Shown: positions 52,891 to 62,410 of the stretch, piece after piece
Layout of the letters: each line of letters begins with the position of its first letter
Position numbering within the stretch: position 1 is the first letter of the stretch
Assembly: GCA_900770765.1 (NCBI GenBank)
Contig: CAAGLK010000112.1
Location: 6,843-70,842 of the forward strand
Direction: 5' to 3'
Source: Helicobacteraceae bacterium
GTDB lineage: Bacteria; Campylobacterota; Campylobacteria; Campylobacterales; Helicobacteraceae
Length of the DNA stretch: 64,000 nt
Translations under genes and position numbers: made by a program
Notes under the pieces: generated by a model
Told to the model about the DNA's origin: nothing
Databases searched by the model: none
What the model saw: the letters and a program-made list of their open reading frames with translations, nothing else

Positions 52891-54549
52891 ATGATTATGA
52901 AGAAGTTTATGACCTTTATGCTTTTATTAGCTGCGATTACAGTCGGTGGCTATGTTGGCTCCATTTATTATATGGGAAATGTGAGTGATAAGATAGCAGC
53001 AAAAATAACGGAAAGCAAATATATTAAGGCTTCTAATTATAATGCTACTTTTTTGTCTAGTAAATTGGAGTTTGATGTGGATATTGATAAGCTAGTTAAT
53101 AATTTAGAAAAAATACCAAAAGATGTGCTTAGCAACATTAAAAAGGACATTAGAGGTGGCAAAGTTGTAATCAGCTTCAATCACAACATTTTAACTAGCG
53201 AGTGGATTAGCGGAAACTTTGAGTTTAACTCAAATAAAGCTATCAAAAATGGTGCAAAATTTAGTGGGAGAATCAATAAAGACTCACTATTTAGCAAAGA
53301 GCCTATAGTGACTATCAATGCAACTTTGGGCGAGATTAGCGACAAAATCCTTAATAAGACTATAAATTCTACAAATGGTGCCGTTAGAATCGAAGCCAAT
53401 ATTAATAGCGTAAAGAGTATTGATTTTAACTTGCCGCTAAAAATAGATAATGTAAATGGTGCGATAAATATGGGATTTAATAGCAAAAATGGTGAGTTAT
53501 TTGTATCAAGTGCCGGATTTAGCATTAAAGAACTTAGAGAAGAGGAAGTCAGCATTAATGATTTAGATTTTAATATGAGATTTGCGGATAAACTTGATTA
53601 TAAGAGTTTTGAGAATTTTAGTCTTTTAGATTTAGATAATGAAGAAAAATTAGTAAAAACATGGTCAAAGCTGCTAGAAAACAACAAAATAGATATGGAA
53701 GCAAAAGTTAAGAAAATCACTATATACAATGATGATTTTAGCGAAATCATCCTAGAAAATGTAAATATTAATTATGAATCATTATCCAAAGACAATAAAT
53801 TACTTGATAAAATCTCGCTTAATGTTGGTAAATTTAGAGCAAATGATGGCAGAGAAAATATAGAGCTAGATAATCTAGCAATTAATGCAGATGGCAATGT
53901 TAGCGACTTTTACAACTACACTCGCCTTAGTGTAAAAAATCAAGGTTTAGCTATGCTTCTTATTGACAATGAAAGTAGTGGCGATATAAGTGTGGATAAA
54001 ATATATATTAGCAGCTTTGATAGTGATGGGGTAGAAGATGGCATTAAAATCAATAAAATACAAGCTAATGTCAGCTTCATATCACAAAAAAACATAAATG
54101 GTGGAATAAAAATAAATATCGCCTCGATAGAGCCTTTAGAAAGCACTTTAGAATATGTTAAAAATATATTTGGACAAGATATACCAAGCATCAAAAATGT
54201 CAATGTCAATTTGGATTTAAAAAATCTAAACAAAAAACAGCTCAAAAACTACATAATCGCACTTAAAAATGAGCCAGAATTACTACAAGATGTGTTTTTA
54301 TTTGAGAATCTAAACTTTATTTTAGATGTAAATAAAATTGGCATATCTTTAGATAATAACGATATAAATTTAAGTGCTAAAATTACCAAAAATAGAACTT
54401 TTAATGGCGAGGGCAAAATTGAGCTAAATAGACTACCAGAGTTTTTAGGTCAATTTCCGCATAATCTAAAAAATAGAGATGGAAAATATGTGGGCGATTT
54501 TAGATTTAACGAAAATGAAATTTTTTTAAATGATGAAAGAATTTTTTAA
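52891..54549 (+). CDS. DUF945/YdgA-like membrane-anchored protein
   Basis: A 552-residue protein with an N-terminal membrane anchor (about residues 4-28, 'KKFMTFMLLLAAITVGGYVG'). A large exported part is made of repeated amphipathic beta strands and Asn/Asp-rich loops, as in YdgA/DUF945 and AsmA-like proteins. The start at 52891 has AAGGA 5 bp upstream; the frame is open further back to 52783, but that part overlaps the previous gene and lacks homology-like character. Base composition is more A-rich, and it has no GGAATC/GATTCC copy, unlike its neighbours. Function unknown. Confidence 0.65.
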   Translation: MIMKKFMTFMLLLAAITVGGYVGSIYYMGNVSDKIAAKITESKYIKASNYNATFLSSKLEFDVDIDKLVNNLEKIPKDVLSNIKKDIRGGKVVISFNHNILTSEWISGNFEFNSNKAIKNGAKFSGRINKDSLFSKEPIVTINATLGEISDKILNKTINSTNGAVRIEANINSVKSIDFNLPLKIDNVNGAINMGFNSKNGELFVSSAGFSIKELREEEVSINDLDFNMRFADKLDYKSFENFSLLDLDNEEKLVKTWSKLLENNKIDMEAKVKKITIYNDDFSEIILENVNINYESLSKDNKLLDKISLNVGKFRANDGRENIELDNLAINADGNVSDFYNYTRLSVKNQGLAMLLIDNESSGDISVDKIYISSFDSDGVEDGIKINKIQANVSFISQKNINGGIKINIASIEPLESTLEYVKNIFGQDIPSIKNVNVNLDLKNLNKKQLKNYIIALKNEPELLQDVFLFENLNFILDVNKIGISLDNNDINLSAKITKNRTFNGEGKIELNRLPEFLGQFPHNLKNRDGKYVGDFRFNENEIFLNDERIF

Positions 54550-54773
54550 GAGTGTGTTAATTTTTGGCATTTTTTGCATCTTTCAAGGTCTATCATTAAA
54601 AATACTTTGTCTGCACTTTATGCGAATAAACACCTACAAAAAACGCATATTTAGCTCAATGATGGCTATAAATTTGGATTTTTCAAATTTAGCAATGCTT
54701 CATCACGACCATAAGTATATTCATAAATCTCGCCGCATTCTCTTATCCGCAACATTAGCTTACGATTCCACAC

Positions 54774-54796
54774 TTTAGGATTCCAAGAATCCTAAA
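54774..54796. terminator. Stem-loop at the end of the MOMP gene
   Basis: TTTAGGATTC / GAATCCTAAA, a perfect 10-base stem with loop CAA, overlaps the MOMP stop codon. There is no clear U-run on either side, so termination is plausible but not certain. The 240 bp between the DUF945-like and MOMP genes hold only this and one weak open frame. Confidence 0.5.
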
Positions 54797-56120
54797 AATA
54801 ATAAGTGGCTTCTACTTTAAATTGATTTCTGTTTTCACTATTTGTTTCACCTGCTAAAATCTCGCCACTTCGCTCTGCTTTTAGCATCGCATAATAAGTT
54901 AGAATCTCTATGTTTTTACTATATTTCCACAAAACACTAGGAGTAATTTCATAAAAGTCAATATCTCTTTTACCGCCGCCGCTATCTAGCTTATTTGCCC
55001 CATTTACATAATCTAGCTCTAAACTTAAAGATTCCAGAAGTTCATAAGAGATTCCAGCATAAATTACGCTTAAATCTTTTTTATCCCTTGTAGGCAATGC
55101 ACCGCCAATGGCTGAGAAATTCACTTCGGTAGCTTCATTATCAAACCATATTTTACCCGCCTTTTGCAACTCGCCCTCACCATCTAGCGACACCGCAAAA
55201 TTGTCTTTAGTATTTGTGATATAACCTAGCCTAAAGCCAAGTGGAATCTCAAAGGATTCTAAGTCTAAAGAAGCCTCTAAACTTATAAAATCATTTTTTG
55301 TAACATAGCTATTTTGTGGCACTCCCAAGCCTTGCAATATAGAATCCAAGCCATGATTATTTACATCTGCATAAGCATATTGTCCGCTTAATGAAAAGAT
55401 TCCATAATTAAATTTAAGCTCTGTAAAAATCGCAGAATCCAAAACTTTATCTATATAAAAATACCATGCTTGTGCTTCAACGCCACTATTTTCAAAAGGA
55501 TGGTTAAAGGTAAAAGCCGCAGTATAAAGTGGCTTTGCTATGCTTCTATCCCCTAAATCACCGCTTAAATCATCTAAACTCCACGAATCAAAAGCGCCGC
55601 CAATAAAAGTTAAATAGCCTAAATCGCTATTTGTAGCTAAGATTCCAGTCCCTCTATCATAAGCGGCATCATTTAGCGGTGTTGTTAAATACGCTTTGCC
55701 AATGTTTATATTTGTGTTTGTGGAATCTGGGGCAATTGTCGCATAAAATGTGCTAACACCAAACGCCCCGTCCTTACCACTTCCTAACCCTTCGCCTAAA
55801 AATGGAGCTATATCTTCATTTGCTGGGCTACCTTTACCATGATTTACATTATTTTCACCATCATAGCGGATTCCAAGACTTAGAGACACTGCATTTTGCG
55901 CTGGTGTTTTAAACTCCGCTTCCGCCTTCCAAGTGTGAGCTACCTCACCGCTTCCATTATTATCTTTAATGAAATTTTGATTTTTAAAGCGATTATCCTC
56001 ATATTCATAGCTTAAATATCCGCTAACGCCTACGCCTTTAATTGCTTCTTCTAAACTTTGCGCATTTGCGATTCCACCTAAAGCCACAATTGCTGCTAAA
56101 CTTAATTTTAATTTCCCCAT
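54792..56120 (-). CDS. Major outer membrane protein (Campylobacter MOMP-family porin)
   Basis: A 442-residue porin with a signal peptide cleaved after 'GGIANA'. Mature start 'QSLEEAIKGVGVSGYLSYEYEDN' is the MOMP (PorA-like) N-terminus. Many aromatic-rich beta strands follow and the C-terminus is 'FKVEATYYF', with the terminal Phe needed for BAM recognition. AAGGAG precedes the ATG, and TATAAA about 35 bp upstream on the minus strand is a likely promoter. MOMP porins occur in Campylobacter, Wolinella and some enterohepatic Helicobacter. Confidence 0.88.
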   Translation of the reverse strand: MGKLKLSLAAIVALGGIANAQSLEEAIKGVGVSGYLSYEYEDNRFKNQNFIKDNNGSGEVAHTWKAEAEFKTPAQNAVSLSLGIRYDGENNVNHGKGSPANEDIAPFLGEGLGSGKDGAFGVSTFYATIAPDSTNTNINIGKAYLTTPLNDAAYDRGTGILATNSDLGYLTFIGGAFDSWSLDDLSGDLGDRSIAKPLYTAAFTFNHPFENSGVEAQAWYFYIDKVLDSAIFTELKFNYGIFSLSGQYAYADVNNHGLDSILQGLGVPQNSYVTKNDFISLEASLDLESFEIPLGFRLGYITNTKDNFAVSLDGEGELQKAGKIWFDNEATEVNFSAIGGALPTRDKKDLSVIYAGISYELLESLSLELDYVNGANKLDSGGGKRDIDFYEITPSVLWKYSKNIEILTYYAMLKAERSGEILAGETNSENRNQFKVEATYYF

Positions 56121-56260
56121 AAAAACTCCTTTTTAAGATTAAAAACAGCATTTTATAGAATCTAAACTTAAATAAATATATTAATTTAAAATTTTAATAA
56201 AACTTTAATATTTGGATTCCACCCAAGCCATTTTTGAAGGCAAAAAGGCGGAATCTTATT

Positions 56261-57658
56261 TTAAGATTCCAAGCTAACTAGTGCATTTTTAAGCCTTAAA
56301 ATCACTTCATTTTTGCCAAGCGCACTTAAAAGGGCGATGATTCCCACGCCGCCGCTTTTGCCTAAAAGTGCGTAACGAAGCGGCATAAAAAGCGTTTTGG
56401 ATTCCACGCCACTTTGTTTTGTAAAAGATTCTAAGAATTCCTCGCTTTCTTTTTGATTGCTAAAATCGCTTTTGAAATTGCTTAAAAACTCATAAAGGCT
56501 TTTTAGATTTTCTATATTTGCTTGTGTCGCTACTTTCTTTTTAAATTTTTCATCAAATTCCTGTGGTGCATTTAAACATTCATTAAGGATTCTAACAAAG
56601 TCAAGCATACTCTCGCTTCTATCTTTTATCTCGCTATAAAGTGCATTTTGCACATGCTCACTTGGAATCTTGCCACCATAGAATCCTAAAAGCGAATTGA
56701 TTTTTTCATTACTCGCTTCTTTAATATAATGTGCGTTTAGCCACTTTAGCTTTGTTATGTTATACGCACTAGGCGAAGTGTTTAGATTCTGTGGATTAAA
56801 TAACTCTAACATCTCTTTTATACTAAAAATCTCTTTATCCCCATAACTCCAGCCAAGTCGCACTAAAAAATTTAATAAAGATTCCGGCAAGAATCCTAAC
56901 TCTTTATATTCCATAACACTCATCGCCCCATCTCGCTTACTTAGCTTCTGCCCTTTTTCATTTAAAATCATAGGCACATGAAAAAATCGTGGAATCTTAA
57001 AGTCTAATGCGTTATACACAATAATTTGCTTTGGCGTATTGCTTAAATGGTCATCGCCTCTAATTACATCCGTTACGCCCATAAGTGCATCATCAATAGC
57101 CACGACAAAGTTATAAGTAGGCGTCCCATCGCTTCTAGCGATTATAAAATCATCAAGCTCTTTTACGGCAATTTTCATCTCACCCTTTACGCCATCGCTA
57201 AAGCATATTTCACCATCTAGCGGCGCTTTGATTCTAACCACAGGCTTAATATCGCTTGGCGGAGTGCCGCTAAAATCCCTATATCTATTATCATATTTCC
57301 ACACTTGCCCCTTTTCTTCTGCCTTTTTCCGCTCCGCTTCAAGCTCATCTTTACTCATATAGCAATAATACGCCTTACCATCTTTTAAAAGTTTTTCTAC
57401 AAATTCACTATAAAGCTGGAATCTTTTGCTTTGATACACAACCTCTCCATCATAATCTAACCCAACCCACTCAAAGCCTTCAATTATAGCCTTTGTCGCA
57501 TCAAGTGAGTTTCTAGCTAAATCAGTATCTTCAATGCGTAATAAAAACTTGCCATTATTCGCCCTAGCATAAAGATAATTAAAAAGTGCCGTCCTTAAGC
57601 CGCCTATGTGTAAATAGCCAGTAGGCGATGGTGCGAATCTAGTTACAATTTTACTCAT
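56261..57658 (-). CDS. gltX: Glutamate-tRNA ligase
   Basis: About 465 residues. Class-I synthetase signatures are 'RFAPSPTGYLHIGGLRTALFNYLYAR' and 'KLSKRDG'. I set the start at 57658 ('SKIVTRFAPSP') because AAGGA lies 6 bp upstream; an earlier in-frame ATG (57685) adds nine residues. Helicobacter species have two GltX proteins, one charging tRNA(Glu) and one tRNA(Gln), which GatCAB then amidates; I cannot tell which one this is. Confidence 0.93.
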   Translation of the reverse strand: MSKIVTRFAPSPTGYLHIGGLRTALFNYLYARANNGKFLLRIEDTDLARNSLDATKAIIEGFEWVGLDYDGEVVYQSKRFQLYSEFVEKLLKDGKAYYCYMSKDELEAERKKAEEKGQVWKYDNRYRDFSGTPPSDIKPVVRIKAPLDGEICFSDGVKGEMKIAVKELDDFIIARSDGTPTYNFVVAIDDALMGVTDVIRGDDHLSNTPKQIIVYNALDFKIPRFFHVPMILNEKGQKLSKRDGAMSVMEYKELGFLPESLLNFLVRLGWSYGDKEIFSIKEMLELFNPQNLNTSPSAYNITKLKWLNAHYIKEASNEKINSLLGFYGGKIPSEHVQNALYSEIKDRSESMLDFVRILNECLNAPQEFDEKFKKKVATQANIENLKSLYEFLSNFKSDFSNQKESEEFLESFTKQSGVESKTLFMPLRYALLGKSGGVGIIALLSALGKNEVILRLKNALVSLES

Positions 57659-57789
57659 AAATTTTCCTTGTTTAATGATTTGCAAAATATTACCTTAAGA
57701 TTACTAAATATTCCTTACTTTTTGGCTAGAATCAAAGATTTTAAAGGTTTTTTTAAATAAAATCAAAAAATTTTTTTTAGGATTCTCCA

Positions 57790-59481
57790 ATGCAATTAAA
57801 TGGTTCTTCTATGATAATTCACGCCCTTAAAAATGAGGGCGTTAAGGTCGTATTCGGCTATCCTGGTGGGGCGGCTTTAAATATTTATGATGAAATTTAT
57901 AAGCAAGATTTTTTTACTCACATTCTAACTCGCCACGAGCAAGCTGCCGTGCATGCCGCCGATGGCTATGCTAGGGCAAGCGGTGAGGTGGGCGTGGCTA
58001 TCGTTACAAGCGGACCTGGCTTTACAAACGCCGTTACAGGAATCGCAACTGCTTATATGGATTCCATCCCGCTTGTGATTATTAGCGGACAAGTGCCACT
58101 AGGGCTTATCGGCACGGACGCATTTCAAGAAATAGACGCAGTTGGAATCTCACGCCCTTGCACTAAGCATAATTATTTAGTTAAAAGCATAGAAGAGCTT
58201 CCTAGAATCTTAAAAGAAGCCTTTTATATCGCAAGAAGCGGTCGTCCAGGCCCTGTGCATATTGATGTGCCAAAGGATATTAGCGCGACAATTGGCGAGT
58301 TTAACTACCCAAGCGAAATTAAATTACAAACTTACAAGCCTACTTATAAAGGCAACTCAAGGCAGATTAAAAAGGCACTAAGTGCGATTTTAGAATCTAA
58401 AAAACCGCTTTTATATCTAGGCGGCGGCTGTATTGCCTCAGGATGTGAAAAGCTAATTAGAGAGTTATGTGATATTACGCATATTCCGGCGGTTGATACA
58501 CTTATGGCGCGTGGAATCCTAAGTGCAAATAACCCAGATTCTTTAGGGATGGTAGGTATGCATGGAAGCTATGCGGCAAATATGGCGATGAGTGAGGCGG
58601 ATTTAATCATCGCTTTAGGCGCGCGCTTTGATGATAGGGTTACGGGTAAATTAAGCGAGTTTGCTAAAGGAGCGAAAATTATCCATGTGGATATTGACCC
58701 AAGCAGCATTAGTAAAATCGTGGATGCGAACTTCCCTATTGTAGGCGATGTTAAAGGCGTTTTAGAGGAATTAATTCCAGCATTAAGGGACGAATTTAAG
58801 GTAGAAAATATTTTAAGCTGGAAGGAGCAAATAGCAAAATACAATAAACTCCACCCGCTAAACTATAAAGATAGCGATGAGGTGCTAAAGCCACAATGGG
58901 TTATACAAAAAATGGGTGAGATTCTAGGAGACTCTGCCTTTATTAGCACAGATGTAGGGCAGCATCAAATGTGGGCGGCGCAATTTTATCCATTTTCATT
59001 TGCTAGGCAGTTTATCACAAGTGGTGGCTTAGGCACGATGGGCTTTGGGCTTCCAGCGGCGATGGGGGCGAAATGTGCTTTTAAGGATAAGGTGTCAATT
59101 AATATTAGCGGCGATGGCAGTATTTTAATGAATATTCAAGAGCTTATGACTTGCTTTGTTTATGGGATTCCTGTTGTTAATGTGATTTTAAATAACAATT
59201 ATTTAGGGATGGTTAGGCAGTGGCAGAGTTTATTTTATGATAAGCGATATTCAGAAACTAATTTAGAGATTCAGCCAGATTTTGTAAAACTAGCGGAATC
59301 TTTCGGCGGAGTAGGCTTTGTATGCCGCACAAAAGAGGAATTTGTAGAATTGCTAAATAAGGCTATTAACTCAAATAAACCAGCCCTTTTAGATGTGAAA
59401 ATTTCTCGCTTAGAAAATGTGCTTCCTATGGTGCCAACGGGCGGGGCGTTAAATAATATGATGCTAGAGTATAAGGAGTAA
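57790..59481 (+). CDS. ilvB: Acetolactate synthase, large subunit
   Basis: A 563-residue thiamine-diphosphate enzyme that makes acetolactate or acetohydroxybutyrate in valine/isoleucine/leucine synthesis. The ThDP Glu is in 'HEQAAVHAADGYARASG', FAD and middle domains are intact, and the ThDP motif 'SGDGSILMNIQELMTCF ... NNNYLGMVRQW' is complete. The regulatory subunit gene follows after 3 bp. I see no leucine-rich leader peptide in the upstream 130 bp. Confidence 0.95.
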   Translation: MQLNGSSMIIHALKNEGVKVVFGYPGGAALNIYDEIYKQDFFTHILTRHEQAAVHAADGYARASGEVGVAIVTSGPGFTNAVTGIATAYMDSIPLVIISGQVPLGLIGTDAFQEIDAVGISRPCTKHNYLVKSIEELPRILKEAFYIARSGRPGPVHIDVPKDISATIGEFNYPSEIKLQTYKPTYKGNSRQIKKALSAILESKKPLLYLGGGCIASGCEKLIRELCDITHIPAVDTLMARGILSANNPDSLGMVGMHGSYAANMAMSEADLIIALGARFDDRVTGKLSEFAKGAKIIHVDIDPSSISKIVDANFPIVGDVKGVLEELIPALRDEFKVENILSWKEQIAKYNKLHPLNYKDSDEVLKPQWVIQKMGEILGDSAFISTDVGQHQMWAAQFYPFSFARQFITSGGLGTMGFGLPAAMGAKCAFKDKVSINISGDGSILMNIQELMTCFVYGIPVVNVILNNNYLGMVRQWQSLFYDKRYSETNLEIQPDFVKLAESFGGVGFVCRTKEEFVELLNKAINSNKPALLDVKISRLENVLPMVPTGGALNNMMLEYKE

Positions 59482-59484
59482 GCG

Positions 59485-59955
59485 ATGGATAGACGCACGA
59501 TAATAGTTACGGTATTAAATGAACATGGCGTTTTGTCTCGCATTTGTGGGCTTTTTGCCGGGCGTGGATATAATATTGACTCACTAAGTGTAGCGCCGAT
59601 TTTGGATTCCAACTTATCTCGCATTAGCATTTCTACTAAAGGCGATGAGAGAGTTTTAGAGCAAATTATAAAGCAGCTTCACAAGCTAATTCCTGTGCTA
59701 AAAGTGCTAGAAAATGAGCAAATTGTAGAACAAGAGGGGGTTTTAGTAAAATTTGCTCCAGATGTGGTCATTAGCGAGTTAGCGGCGATTTTTAGCGCAT
59801 TTAATGGAAAGCTATTAGAGGCAAATGAAAAATGCGTAATTTTTAGTGCATACGATACACATAGACGCATTGATTCACTGCTAAACGCACTTAAAGCTCA
59901 TAAGCCAAAGGACATTACAAGAAGTGGGCTTTTTGCCATTGAGTCAAATGTGTAG
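59485..59955 (+). CDS. ilvH: Acetolactate synthase, small regulatory subunit
   Basis: A 156-residue protein with an N-terminal ACT domain ('TIIVTVLNEHGVLSRICGLFAGRGYNIDSLSV') that binds valine for feedback inhibition, and the C-terminal dimer domain. GAGTAAGCG spans the end of ilvB and provides the ribosome site. The two subunits form one operon, with lpxD following after 8 bp. Confidence 0.94.
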   Translation: MDRRTIIVTVLNEHGVLSRICGLFAGRGYNIDSLSVAPILDSNLSRISISTKGDERVLEQIIKQLHKLIPVLKVLENEQIVEQEGVLVKFAPDVVISELAAIFSAFNGKLLEANEKCVIFSAYDTHRRIDSLLNALKAHKPKDITRSGLFAIESNV

Positions 59956-59963
59956 GGGAATTT

Positions 59964-60947
59964 ATGCGGTTAGGTGAAATTATAGAATTTTTAGCTAAAA
60001 AGGGCGTTTGCGATTCCACATTTTGCGATTTTTTAGATTCTAGCATTTTGGATTCTAATATCTTAAATTTAGATTCCCCAGAATCCGCTACGCAAAATAG
60101 CATTACTTTTTTAGAAAAAGAGCAGTATTTAGAGGCTATTTCACACACAAAGGCAAGGGCGATTTTAGTAAGAGAGAAGCATAAAGACGCATTGCCACAA
60201 AATGCGGTGGGAGTGGTGTGTGAGAATCCTTATCTTGCTATGGCGTATTTAAGCGAGATTTTTGCTAAGCCGCTTTACCCCGCTGCGATTCCACCTTGCG
60301 TGGCAAAGAGTGCTAAAGTCGCAAAAACTGCGGTTATAGGAAATGGCTCAAGCGTGGGCGATGATTGCGTGATTATGGATAATGTCGTAATTGGCGAAAA
60401 TGTCAAAATCGGCGAGGGGTGCGTGATTTATCCTAATGTGTGTATTTATAATGACTGCATAATCGGCGATAGGGTTAGAATCCACGCAAATAGCGTTATA
60501 GGAAGCGATGGCTTCGGCTATGCACATACAAATGCTGGGGAGCATATTAAGATTTATCACAATGGAATCGCAGAGCTTGAAAGCGATGTGGAAGTGGGGT
60601 CAAATACCTGCATTGATAGGGCGGTTTTTGGCAAGACGATAATAAAAAAGGGAGTAAAAATTGATAATCTAGTGCAAATTGCTCACAATTGCAATATTGG
60701 CGAGTTTTCAATAATCGTCTCACAAGCTGGGCTAGCTGGCTCCACAAGCACAGGGCGTAATGTCGTGCTAGGCGGACAAAGCGGAAGTGCTGGGCATCTG
60801 CACATAGGCGATTTTACGCAAGTGGGCGCAAAGGGTGCGATAAGCAAAAGTCTGCCAGCAAATGGCAAATTCTCCGGCCATCCACTACTTCCTATCAATG
60901 AATGGTTAAAGTTACAAGCTAAACTTAAAAAAATGATTAAAGATTAA
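59964..60947 (+). CDS. lpxD: UDP-3-O-acylglucosamine N-acyltransferase
   Basis: A 327-residue lipid A enzyme that adds the N-linked acyl chain. The left-handed beta-helix of hexapeptide repeats runs from about residue 110 to 260 ('IGENVKIGEGCVIYPNVCIYNDCIIGDRV'). The catalytic His is in 'IAHNCNIG', and the end 'FSGHPLLPINEWLK' is typical. The N-terminal uridine-binding domain contains an extra Asp/Ser-rich stretch (about residues 20-45) encoded by repeated GATTC motifs. Confidence 0.93.
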   Translation: MRLGEIIEFLAKKGVCDSTFCDFLDSSILDSNILNLDSPESATQNSITFLEKEQYLEAISHTKARAILVREKHKDALPQNAVGVVCENPYLAMAYLSEIFAKPLYPAAIPPCVAKSAKVAKTAVIGNGSSVGDDCVIMDNVVIGENVKIGEGCVIYPNVCIYNDCIIGDRVRIHANSVIGSDGFGYAHTNAGEHIKIYHNGIAELESDVEVGSNTCIDRAVFGKTIIKKGVKIDNLVQIAHNCNIGEFSIIVSQAGLAGSTSTGRNVVLGGQSGSAGHLHIGDFTQVGAKGAISKSLPANGKFSGHPLLPINEWLKLQAKLKKMIKD

Positions 60948-61013
60948 AAATTAATTGTAATTTAAGTTACTTTGGAATAATCTTTAAGAATCTTTAAATT
61001 TTGGGAGGAAGTT

Positions 61014-61379
61014 ATGAAAGAGGCGAAAATCTATAAAGAGCTAAAGCTAGATGACACAGAAAAAGGTAAGCTAGAGTTTGCAATTATTTTAGAACCATAT
61101 GGCGAGAATAGTAAGCCTGTAGTTAGCATTGAATCAAAAATAAGCGAAACACAAGCTTGGAAAGTGCATATTCCACTAACTCAGCTTAAAGCTACTAGAA
61201 AAGCTCTAAAAGAAGCAAAAGCAGCTTATAAAAAATATAGCAAAGCTAGTAAAAAAGCTAAAAAAGAAGAAGCAAACACAAAAAAAGCCACCACAAAAAA
61301 GAATTCTAAAAAAACAGCGGAATCTTGTGCTGATAAAAAATGCAAAAAAGACAATAAGCAAAATGAAGCAAAAAATTAA
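61014..61379 (+). CDS. Small basic protein, unknown function (pair member 1)
   Basis: 121 residues: a compact N-terminal domain (1-75) ending 'AWKVHIPLTQLKATRKALKEAK', then a Lys/Ala/Glu-rich tail with a Cys pair. A strong ribosome site GGGAGGAAG precedes the ATG. The following gene encodes a related protein; both share the pattern W-x-(V/I)-x-x-P-L-x-x-(L/V)-K-x-x-RKALK. No family recognised; the basic tail suggests nucleic-acid binding (inference). Confidence 0.6.
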   Translation: MKEAKIYKELKLDDTEKGKLEFAIILEPYGENSKPVVSIESKISETQAWKVHIPLTQLKATRKALKEAKAAYKKYSKASKKAKKEEANTKKATTKKNSKKTAESCADKKCKKDNKQNEAKN

Positions 61380-61614
61380 AAAACAAAGCTACACAATTCC
61401 TTTTGAAACAGAGCTAATTAAAAATGGTAAAATCGTAGTTTCTGCCGTTGATATCCCATCTCAAAAAGGCAAAAAGCATAAGGGAGTAGTTGGTATTGAT
61501 GTATATGCGAGTGCGAATCTAAGCGAATTAGAGCAGACACATTGGCAGATTTTGTTTCCACTAAAAAAAGTTAAAAAACTCCGCAAAGCCTTAAAAAAGG
61601 TTAGTAAATTTTAA
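61363..61614 (+). CDS. Small basic protein, unknown function (pair member 2)
   Basis: About 83 residues from the ATG at 61363, which overlaps the end of the previous gene by 17 bases and is preceded by AAGCAAAATG context. It ends 'HWQILFPLKKVKKLRKALKKVSKF', matching the C-terminal half of the neighbour's domain, so the two are probably a tandem duplication. An earlier in-frame ATG (61327) is possible. Function unknown. Confidence 0.55.
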   Translation: MKQKIKKQSYTIPFETELIKNGKIVVSAVDIPSQKGKKHKGVVGIDVYASANLSELEQTHWQILFPLKKVKKLRKALKKVSKF

Positions 61615-61628
61615 TATTTTAACTTCTC

Positions 61629-61661
61629 TGCGTTTGTGTGGATTCCGCCTACGCAAACGCA
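61629..61661. terminator. Terminator between the small basic genes and bioC
   Basis: TGCGTTTG / CAAACGCA stem with a 17-base loop containing GATTCCGC, followed by TTTT. It serves the plus-strand genes and lies just past the convergent bioC stop. Confidence 0.6.
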
Positions 61662-61678
61662 TTTTAAAAATCTTAAAT

Positions 61679-62410
61679 TTATTTCACTTGTGCAACTATA
61701 AAAAGACAATGATAAGTAAGGCGATTTTTAAATTTCATTTCATACTCCTTTATATCGCCTTTTTTTAAATAAAATCCCTTTTTTAGCGCATTTACGCCCG
61801 TGCTTTTAATGTGTCTAAATATATCTAGTGTATTTTTAAACTCTAGCGTTTTTGTAAGCACAAAAGATTCTAAAATATTAAAATTTACAAGAACCCTCGT
61901 ATAATCTTGCAAATTTAAATAAGGCAAGCTTATATTAAATAGCGTTTTTATCTCTTTAAAATTATCCTTGCCAAATGTGCTAAAGCATAGGATTCCACCT
62001 TTATATAAATAGCTATGCAGTTTTTTTAATAGCTTCTCTTGCCTGCACCACTGCAATGCCGCATTAGACAAAATGCAATTAAATTTATTATTCTCTAAAA
62101 TCTCTAATCGCTCAAAGTCAGCTTGCAAGAATCTAGTGTTTTTTAACCCCATTTTGTTAAATTCTTGTGAAAAATCCACTAAATCTAGCCCCAAATAAGA
62201 TTGAATCTTAAAAGATTCTTGCATTTTTTTACACAGCCTACCATCGCCACAGCCAAGCTCTAAGATTTCTAAATTCTGCCCTTTTAAATGCTTTTTTAAA
62301 CTTAGCAGTAGAATCTCTTGCATTTCTTGCTGCACTTTTGCACTTATTTTATAGCTTTCTTTTGCGTTGTTGAAAGATTTTTGAATTTGTGATTTTTCTA
62401 AAATTTCCAT
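61679..62410 (-). CDS. bioC: Malonyl-ACP O-methyltransferase BioC
   Basis: A 243-residue SAM methyltransferase with 'LEILELGCGDGRLCKKM' (motif I) and 'FNCILSNAALQWC', the BioC-typical motif. BioC methylates malonyl-ACP to start pimelate synthesis by the fatty-acid machinery. Assignment is supported by its overlap with the BioG-like gene and the adjacent bioF. Confidence 0.88.
   Translation of the reverse strand: MEILEKSQIQKSFNNAKESYKISAKVQQEMQEILLLSLKKHLKGQNLEILELGCGDGRLCKKMQESFKIQSYLGLDLVDFSQEFNKMGLKNTRFLQADFERLEILENNKFNCILSNAALQWCRQEKLLKKLHSYLYKGGILCFSTFGKDNFKEIKTLFNISLPYLNLQDYTRVLVNFNILESFVLTKTLEFKNTLDIFRHIKSTGVNALKKGFYLKKGDIKEYEMKFKNRLTYHCLFIVAQVK

Noticed and set aside
54530..54778. Open frame of 82 codons after the DUF945-like gene
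   Set aside because: It overlaps the end of the upstream gene, has no ribosome site, and its composition changes from hydrophobic to random; it reads like non-coding DNA or a decayed remnant.
57659..57789. Attenuator leader peptide for ilvB
   Set aside because: No short frame rich in Leu, Ile or Val codons followed by a terminator/antiterminator pair was found.
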